Part shown: in pieces, positions 58,873 through 64,000 of the stretch
Layout: the number at the start of each line of letters is the position of its first letter
Position numbering within the stretch: position 1 is the stretch's first letter
Source: Gallibacterium genomosp. 3
Lineage (GTDB): Bacteria > Pseudomonadota > Gammaproteobacteria > Enterobacterales > Pasteurellaceae
Assembly: GCF_001678475.1 (NCBI RefSeq)
Contig: NZ_JTJR01000007.1
Coordinates: 18,313-82,312 of the forward strand
DNA: 64,000 nucleotides
Reading direction: 5' to 3'
Made by a program: the position numbers and the translations under genes
Notes under the pieces: model-generated
What the model was told of the DNA's origin: nothing
Seen by the model: the letters and a program-made list of their open reading frames with translations, nothing else
Database searches by the model: none

Positions 58873-60135
58873 CTAACGATAGCTGATACGTTCTTGTTCT
58901 GATAAATAAATTTGACTTTGTACTGGTTGTGTTTCAGCAATCACTTTACCATTACGAATTGAGTAACGAGTTGGAACTTGACGGCGTACCGCATCGAATC
59001 CATTTTCTGCTGGCAGAATGATTAAATTCGCCGCTTTACCTTCTTCAATTCCGTAATCTCGGATACCTAACGTTTTTGCACTATTTTCAGTCACTAATTT
59101 CAGTCCATCATTGATTTGTCCATAGCCCATTAATTGGCAAACATGAAGTCCCATGTGCAATACTTGTAACATATTGGCTGTGCCTAAAGGATACCAAGGA
59201 TCAAATACATCATCATGTCCAAAACAGACATTAATGTTACTTGCTAATAATTCTTTTACACGAGTGATGCCACGACGTTTCGGATAAGTATCAAAACGAC
59301 CTTGCAAATGAATATTGACTAATGGATTAGCAACAAAATTGATGCCAGAAAGTTTTAGTAAACGGAATAGGCGAGAAGCATAGGCACTATTGTAAGAGTG
59401 CATTGCAGTAGTATGACTAGCGGTAACTTGATCGCCCATTTCATATTTTAATGCAAGTGCAGCAACGGTTTCGACAAACCGTGATTGTTCATCGTCAATT
59501 TCATCACAATGAATGTCAATCGGTTTGTGATAACGGCGAGCAATATCAAAAGCAATGTGCATTGATTCTACACCATATTCACGTGTAAATTCGAAATGTG
59601 GAATTCCGCCAACAACATCAGCCCCCATTTTCATAGCTTGCTCTAATAAAGCTGCTCCATTTGGATAAGAGAGAATACCTTCTTGTGGGAAAGCAACAAT
59701 CTGTAGATCGACCCAAGGCGCAACTTCTGAACGGACTTCTAACATTGCTTTCAAGGCAGTTAAGGTTGGATCAGAAACATCCACATGAGTACGTACTGCC
59801 TGGATACCGTTGGCAATTTGCCATTTTAACGTTTTCCAAGCGCGTTGTTTGACATCTTCATGGCTTAAAAGTGATTTACGTTCAGCCCAACGTTCTATCC
59901 CTTCAAATAAGGTTCCAGACTGGTTCCAGTTAGGTTGTCCTGCTGTTTGGGTTGCATCAAGATGAATATGTGGTTCAACAAAAGGTGGATAGACAATTCC
60001 ATTTTCAGCATCTAATACCTCTTCCGTGGTTGTAAGAGGCGTATCGTTTGGTAGTATTTTTTCAATACGCCCTTGGCTTAATAAAAGTTGCCATAATCCT
60101 TGGCGATCAGGTAAATGTACATTTTTAATTAACAT
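58873..60135 (-). CDS. codA: Cytosine deaminase CodA
   Basis: Metal-dependent amidohydrolase converting cytosine to uracil for pyrimidine salvage. The metal ligands lie in [11 protein letters not shown] (H-x-H, about residues 57-67), [22 protein letters not shown] (His plus catalytic Glu), [11 protein letters not shown] and [15 protein letters not shown] (Asp). The sequence tracks E. coli CodA over the whole length. 420 aa. The start follows codB by 27 bp, as in the enteric codBA operon. Confidence 0.95.
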   Translation of the reverse strand: MLIKNVHLPDRQGLWQLLLSQGRIEKILPNDTPLTTTEEVLDAENGIVYPPFVEPHIHLDATQTAGQPNWNQSGTLFEGIERWAERKSLLSHEDVKQRAWKTLKWQIANGIQAVRTHVDVSDPTLTALKAMLEVRSEVAPWVDLQIVAFPQEGILSYPNGAALLEQAMKMGADVVGGIPHFEFTREYGVESMHIAFDIARRYHKPIDIHCDEIDDEQSRFVETVAALALKYEMGDQVTASHTTAMHSYNSAYASRLFRLLKLSGINFVANPLVNIHLQGRFDTYPKRRGITRVKELLASNINVCFGHDDVFDPWYPLGTANMLQVLHMGLHVCQLMGYGQINDGLKLVTENSAKTLGIRDYGIEEGKAANLIILPAENGFDAVRRQVPTRYSIRNGKVIAETQPVQSQIYLSEQERISYR

Positions 60136-60162
60136 TTCAATTTTCCTCTGTTGTATTCGGTA

Positions 60163-61383
60163 TTAAGCAAATTTTTTACGTAATAATGGATTTAATATCA
60201 GATAAGCTACTGCACCACTGATTACGGCATTGACAGGAATAATACCTGGTAAAAATTTACCACAGGCAACGCCAATACCGACCGCAACAATAGCTGCCCA
60301 GTTAATATTAACAAAATGTGCTTGTTCAAAATTTTGATAGGCATGACGGCGTGTTAAATAGTCGGCGATAATAATTCCGCCAATAGGTGGAATAGCCGCA
60401 GATAAAAAGGTTAGCCAACCAACGAAATTGTTATATAGCCATAACGCACATAATGTACCAACGATACCATTAATGACGGATAAGATACGGCTGCTAACGC
60501 CAGTAATATTGGCAAAGCCTAAACCAGAAGCATAAAGTGCGTTGTCATTGGTTGTCCAGATATTTAATCCCAATACAATAATGGCAGGGAGTAATAACCC
60601 TTGTGCAACCATAACATCAGAAATATCTGCCATACCTTTTACCGCTGCACCTGCCGCACCGAAAATAAACATTAATGAGTTACCAAGGAAGAAAGCTATC
60701 ATTGTGACTAACACTGCATATTTGGCTTGTTTACCAAAACGAACAAAGTCGGCAGTTAATGTGCCTGCACTAATAAACGATCCCACTACTAATGTGATTG
60801 CGACAGAGAGTGAAATCGGATCTTTTGGAATTAATTGTTGTAAAGTGGAGAGTCCGCCTGCATCGTGGATAGCAAGATAGACAGAATAACCGCCAAGTAA
60901 GGCAATAGCAGGTACAGCAATAACAGAAAGTGCAGTGAGTGCGGAAATACCAAAGAAAACGGTAATGGTCATTAAAGCCCCAGAAATTAGAATCAATAAA
61001 TTCACATCAATTCCAGTAAATTTATTAACAGGGATTGCAAACATCGCTACCCCAACACCAAACCAACCTACTTGTGTTCCACCAAGTAAGGCAGAGGGTA
61101 GCCAAGATCCTCGGATACCAAAAGAGTAGCGTGCTAGGATATGTGTAGTTAAACCAGTTTTAGCGCCAATATAACCTAAGAATGAGGTATAAACTCCTAG
61201 CATTAAGTTACCAACGATAACAGCAAGGAAAAAATCATTGTAGGTAAGTGAGGTGCCTAATGTTCCACCTGTCCACATACTGGCTGAAAAAAAAGTAAGC
61301 CCCAACATAACAAATGTTAGGGCTATCATTCCTTTGCGTTCAGACGCTGGAACTGGCTTAAGACTATAGTTGTCAGCAGACAT
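60163..61383 (-). CDS. codB: Cytosine permease CodB
   Basis: NCS1-family symporter importing cytosine. The N-terminus LKPVPASERKGMIALTFVMLGLTFFSASMWTGGTLGTSLTYNDFFLAVIVGNLMLG is a strong family match. About twelve hydrophobic helices follow, with AKTGLTTHILARYSFGIRGSWLPSALLGGTQVGWFGVGVAMFA containing the substrate-site region of helix 3. 406 aa, normal. It is the first gene of the codB-codA string. The 165-bp region before it has no recognisable purine-repressor palindrome. Confidence 0.94.
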   Translation of the reverse strand: MSADNYSLKPVPASERKGMIALTFVMLGLTFFSASMWTGGTLGTSLTYNDFFLAVIVGNLMLGVYTSFLGYIGAKTGLTTHILARYSFGIRGSWLPSALLGGTQVGWFGVGVAMFAIPVNKFTGIDVNLLILISGALMTITVFFGISALTALSVIAVPAIALLGGYSVYLAIHDAGGLSTLQQLIPKDPISLSVAITLVVGSFISAGTLTADFVRFGKQAKYAVLVTMIAFFLGNSLMFIFGAAGAAVKGMADISDVMVAQGLLLPAIIVLGLNIWTTNDNALYASGLGFANITGVSSRILSVINGIVGTLCALWLYNNFVGWLTFLSAAIPPIGGIIIADYLTRRHAYQNFEQAHFVNINWAAIVAVGIGVACGKFLPGIIPVNAVISGAVAYLILNPLLRKKFA

Positions 61384-61548
61384 AGAGATTACTCCTTAAT
61401 TTTATGATGTGTGTTTGTATTGCGCTGGCTATTATAGAGGTAACTGGATCAGAATGAAATTGGTCAAGATCAGTAAATAAGAAAATTGAAAACTGTATGC
61501 CAGATAGTTATTATCGAAAAGCAGTAGGATGACTAGGAGAAAAACGGA

Positions 61549-62163
61549 ATGGAGCAACAACAGGATGACATCATTATTCGTGTTGCAACTTTGGATGATG
61601 CAGCAGAGATTTTAAATATTTATGCACCTTATGTAGAAAAAACCGCAATTACCTTTGAATATGAAGTGCCAAGTTTAGAAGAATTCAAAGCGCGTATGCG
61701 TAAAACTTTAGCTAAATATCCGTATATTGTTTTAGAACAAGGTAGTGAGATTTTAGGATATGCCTATACCAGCACTTTTGTTGGCAGGGCAGCGTATGAT
61801 TGGGCGGTGGAAACGACAATTTATTTAAAAGAAAATCAAACTAAATCAGGCTTAGGAAAACGGCTTTATACCGCACTTGAACAAATTTCTAAAGCGCAGA
61901 ATATTTATAATTTAAATGCTTGTATTGGTTATCCAGAACAAGATGATGAATATCTAACACGGAATAGTGCTAACTTTCACCAACATTTAGGTTATCGTTT
62001 AGTCGGAGAATTCCGTAAATGCGGCTATAAATTTGGCCGTTGGTACAATATGGTATGGATGGAGAAGTTTTTAGCTGAACACCCAGTTCGCCCTGAACCG
62101 GTTATTTGGTTTCCAAATTTAGATGCAACAACATTGCATTTATTAGGTATAGAGAAGAAGTAA
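61549..62163 (+). CDS. GNAT family N-acetyltransferase (phosphinothricin-acetyltransferase-like)
   Basis: A 204-aa acetyltransferase. IIIRVATLDDAAEILNIYAPYVEKTAITFEYEVPSLEEF (about residues 8-46) is typical of the Pat/YwnH group. GYAYTSTFVGRAAYDWAVETTIYL and ENQTKSGLGKRLYTALEQIS (acetyl-CoA loop, about 95-114) are followed by FHQHLGYRLVGEFRKCGYKFGRWYNMVWMEK. The C-terminal 20 residues (EHPVRPEPVIWFPNLD) extend past the usual fold. Substrate unknown; relatives act on phosphinothricin or methionine derivatives. Its codons include the one perfect Haemophilus-type uptake motif I found. Confidence 0.82.
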   Translation: MEQQQDDIIIRVATLDDAAEILNIYAPYVEKTAITFEYEVPSLEEFKARMRKTLAKYPYIVLEQGSEILGYAYTSTFVGRAAYDWAVETTIYLKENQTKSGLGKRLYTALEQISKAQNIYNLNACIGYPEQDDEYLTRNSANFHQHLGYRLVGEFRKCGYKFGRWYNMVWMEKFLAEHPVRPEPVIWFPNLDATTLHLLGIEKK

Positions 62164-62217
62164 TTACTTTTTTCTTTTATATAAAACAGTTCTATGACTG
62201 AAAAAAGGAGATTTGTT

Positions 62218-63309
62218 ATGAAGAAATTTCATAAATTAAGTGTTATAGCAGTGTCGTTATTTGCTGCGGTTCAAGCTTATTCTGCAACCCAAAGTGTTGA
62301 AGTGTTACAACCTCAGGTTGAGTATCAACAGCTTGTAAATCAACGGCAAGTAATTGATGATCTTTTGGATCAAGCAGTTGAAATTCAAAAATCACCTGCG
62401 AGAGTTTCTGATGCAGGATTTACCGCTAAATTACCAAGCAATATGGAGCGTATCGCTGATATTTTATTAACAGCACATAAATTAGAACCTTATCGTATTG
62501 ATTTTGTTTTAGGTGCAGCCAACGCCTATATCTATAATGGGAACGTAGATCGTGCAATTGAGTTATATAAACAAGCGCTAGAAGTGGCACCTGATGATGT
62601 AAAAACCAATATGTATTTAGCAAGTTGGTATCGTTATAAAGGTGATGATAAGGAAAGTGGTAACTATTTAAAACATCTAGAAAAAATTGCACCAGAAAAA
62701 GCAGCAACTTTAAAACAAGTTTTTGCAACAATTGATAAAGTGACTAAGTTACCGATTGTAGATAAATCAGAAACCAAATTAACAAATCAAGATGCAATTA
62801 TTACATTGGGTTATGCACTAAATCCTGATGGTAGTATGAACGAGATCTTAATTCAGCGTTTACAGAAAACATTAGAGTTAGCAAAACAGAATCCAGAGGC
62901 ATTAATTATTGTTACTGGCGGGGTACCAAAAAATAATCAAACTGAAGCTAATTTAATGAAAAAATGGCTAATTGAACAGGGGATTGATGCAAAAAGAATT
63001 TTTGCTGATAACTATGCACGTTCTACGGTAGAAAATGCACTTTATTCTCGTTATGCATTAGCACATCATAAAATTAAACATGCAATTTTAATTAGTTCTG
63101 GTAGCCATGTTCGCCGAGGTCAAACTTTATTTGAGTTAGCTACTCGTGATTCTGGACCACAAGGTATTACATTTGAAGCTGTGGCAGCCTTAGATAAACC
63201 ATTAGCGGAGTTACAAAAGGTGAGTGCAAAAGATTTACTTGGGATTTATCGGGATAGTCTGATTGTGGTTGGGTTGCCAATGTTTAATAGTGGTGTATTA
63301 AGAGATTAA
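62218..63309 (+). CDS. Exported TPR + DUF218 (YdcF/ElyC-type) protein
   Basis: A 363-aa exported protein. A signal peptide (MKKFHKLSVIAVSLFAAVQAYSA) is followed by a helical region with TPR-like pairs (FVLGAANAYIYNGNVDRAIELYKQALEVAPDDVKTNMYLASWYRYKGD, about residues 93-140). The DUF218 domain follows (about 190-355): AIITLGYALNPDGSMNEILIQRLQKTLELA, LIIVTGGVPKNNQTEANLMKKWLIEQGI and STVENALYSRYALAHHKIKHAILISSGSHVRRG. The start at 62218 has AAAGGAG 8 nt upstream. DUF218 relatives act in envelope maintenance. A terminator follows. Confidence 0.8.
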   Translation: MKKFHKLSVIAVSLFAAVQAYSATQSVEVLQPQVEYQQLVNQRQVIDDLLDQAVEIQKSPARVSDAGFTAKLPSNMERIADILLTAHKLEPYRIDFVLGAANAYIYNGNVDRAIELYKQALEVAPDDVKTNMYLASWYRYKGDDKESGNYLKHLEKIAPEKAATLKQVFATIDKVTKLPIVDKSETKLTNQDAIITLGYALNPDGSMNEILIQRLQKTLELAKQNPEALIIVTGGVPKNNQTEANLMKKWLIEQGIDAKRIFADNYARSTVENALYSRYALAHHKIKHAILISSGSHVRRGQTLFELATRDSGPQGITFEAVAALDKPLAELQKVSAKDLLGIYRDSLIVVGLPMFNSGVLRD

Positions 63310-63317
63310 TTGATGAC

Positions 63318-63350
63318 AAGCTGGTTAGAAAAATTTTAGCCAGCTTTTTT
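63318..63350 (+). terminator. Intrinsic terminator after the TPR-DUF218 gene
   Basis: AAGCTGG pairs with CCAGCTT, and the stem extends through a G-U pair into TTA/TAG. A T6 run follows. Confidence 0.8.
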
Positions 63351-63380
63351 AATACTATTTTTTATTTATTAGGGAAAACG

Positions 63381-63941
63381 ATGCAAACTTTACAACCAGC
63401 ATTACTTCTTATTGATATTCAACAAGGCTTCGATATTCCTGGCTATTGGGGTGAAGAAAGAAATAATCCAAAAGCAGAAGAAAATGCGGCATTACTTTTG
63501 CAGCATTGGCGTAATCAAGGTTATCCAGTTTTTCATATTCAACATTGTTCACAGAATCCTCAATCTTGTCTATTCGCTACCCATCAGGGACATCAGTTCA
63601 AGCATTTAGTCGCACCAACAACAGGTGAAATTGTGGTTCAGAAAAAAGTGAATAGTGCCTTTATTGATACGGATTTAAAACGACTATTAGATGAACAGCA
63701 GATTCAACAACTTGTGATTGTTGGTTTAACTACGGATCATTGTGTTTCTACGACAACTAGAATGGCAGGAAATTATGGCTATACAGTTTTTTTAGCCGCT
63801 GATGCCACAGCGACATTTAGTCGGAAAGGATTAAACGGAGAACTCTTTTCGGCACAACTAATACATGATACAGCTTTAGCCAGTTTACAAGAGGAATTTG
63901 CGACTGTATTAACCACAGCAGAAATAATAAAATTATTTTAG
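63381..63941 (+). CDS. Isochorismatase-family cysteine hydrolase
   Basis: A 186-aa cysteine hydrolase of the isochorismatase-like fold. The catalytic triad is visible: Asp in LLIDIQQGFD (about residue 12), Lys in VQKKVNSAFIDTDL (about 94) and the nucleophile Cys in VGLTTDHCVSTTTRMAGNYGY (about 127). The nicotinamidase-specific metal motif is not seen, so a general amidase or hydrolase role is more likely. Its stop lies at the edge of repeat copy C. Confidence 0.88.
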   Translation: MQTLQPALLLIDIQQGFDIPGYWGEERNNPKAEENAALLLQHWRNQGYPVFHIQHCSQNPQSCLFATHQGHQFKHLVAPTTGEIVVQKKVNSAFIDTDLKRLLDEQQIQQLVIVGLTTDHCVSTTTRMAGNYGYTVFLAADATATFSRKGLNGELFSAQLIHDTALASLQEEFATVLTTAEIIKLF

Positions 63942-64000
63942 GCTGTTTATAAACCTGTAATTAATCACAAATTTTAATAGATGTTTATTGGGTTCCCTCT
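63942..64000. repeat. Dispersed intergenic repeat, copy C (cut by window end)
   Basis: Read on the minus strand, 64000-63953 gives AGAGGGAACCCAATAAACAT...ATTTGTGATTAATTACAGG. This matches the right end of copy A (26391-26440) with a few substitutions. The rest of the element lies beyond the window. Confidence 0.65.

Noticed and set aside
63381..63941. Nicotinamidase (PncA) as the function of the isochorismatase-fold gene
   Set aside because: The D-x-H-x-x-x-x-H type metal-binding region of PncA is not seen, so a more general hydrolase call is safer.

Overview
The window is 64 kb of A+T-rich gammaproteobacterial chromosome. Gene content points to the family Pasteurellaceae: a class C acid phosphatase/lipoprotein e(P4), MukFEB with MatP, HslVU driven by a sigma-32-type promoter, potABC/potD, LpoA-YraN-DiaA-DolP, CmoB, TtcA and RlmKL, all with Haemophilus/Pasteurella-like protein sequences. 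I cannot fix the genus. Unusually for the family, the 9-bp DNA uptake motifs are almost absent (one perfect Haemophilus-type copy seen by eye). There is no rRNA, no CRISPR array, no prophage and no intact insertion sequence. One tRNA (initiator fMet) is present.

Layout. 1-3 kb: 3' part of aroG, then the heat-shock protease hslVU. 3-9 kb: cytochrome b562, the csdA-csdE sulfur-transfer pair with an overlapping secreted nuclease, a cidAB-like operon, a GNAT enzyme and cardiolipin synthase. 9-15 kb: a CynX-type transporter and the polyamine system, potABC separated from potD by a small, possibly frameshifted membrane-protein gene. 15-24 kb: pepT with an FNR-like box, sohB, a YoaH-family gene, elyC, matP, a LysE exporter, the ribH-nusB-thiL-pgpA string and ettA. 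24-28.5 kb is the most accessory-looking part: an ATP-grasp ligase paired with an alpha/beta-hydrolase, a repeat element, a frameshifted AEC transporter, a small membrane protein and a second hydrolase. 28.5-33 kb: rsmI divergent from lpoA-yraN-diaA-dolP. 33-37 kb: hel/e(P4), lemA plus two TPM-domain genes, grxD, a histidine phosphatase. 37-38.3 kb: a second repeat copy, a short cation exporter, tRNA-fMet. 38.4-46 kb: mltA, tcdA, rlmL, mfd. 46-47.5 kb: a hipB-hipA type toxin-antitoxin pair with a palindrome over the hipB start. 47.6-57.7 kb: serS, cmoB, ttcA and mukFEB. 57.7-64 kb: a nucleotide-metabolism cluster (codB-codA-NUDIX-MazG-like), a GNAT enzyme, a TPR+DUF218 envelope protein, an isochorismatase-family hydrolase and part of a third repeat copy.

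The most interesting items are (i) the ATP-grasp/esterase pair with a second esterase close by, which I cannot assign to a known pathway, and (ii) a dispersed, modular, hairpin-rich intergenic repeat present three times, each copy just downstream of a gene 3' end. Readable regulatory sites include a sigma-32 promoter (hslV), an FNR box (pepT), CRP boxes (hel/lemA and nuc/cid) and the hip palindrome. All similarity statements come from reading motifs by eye; no database search was run.
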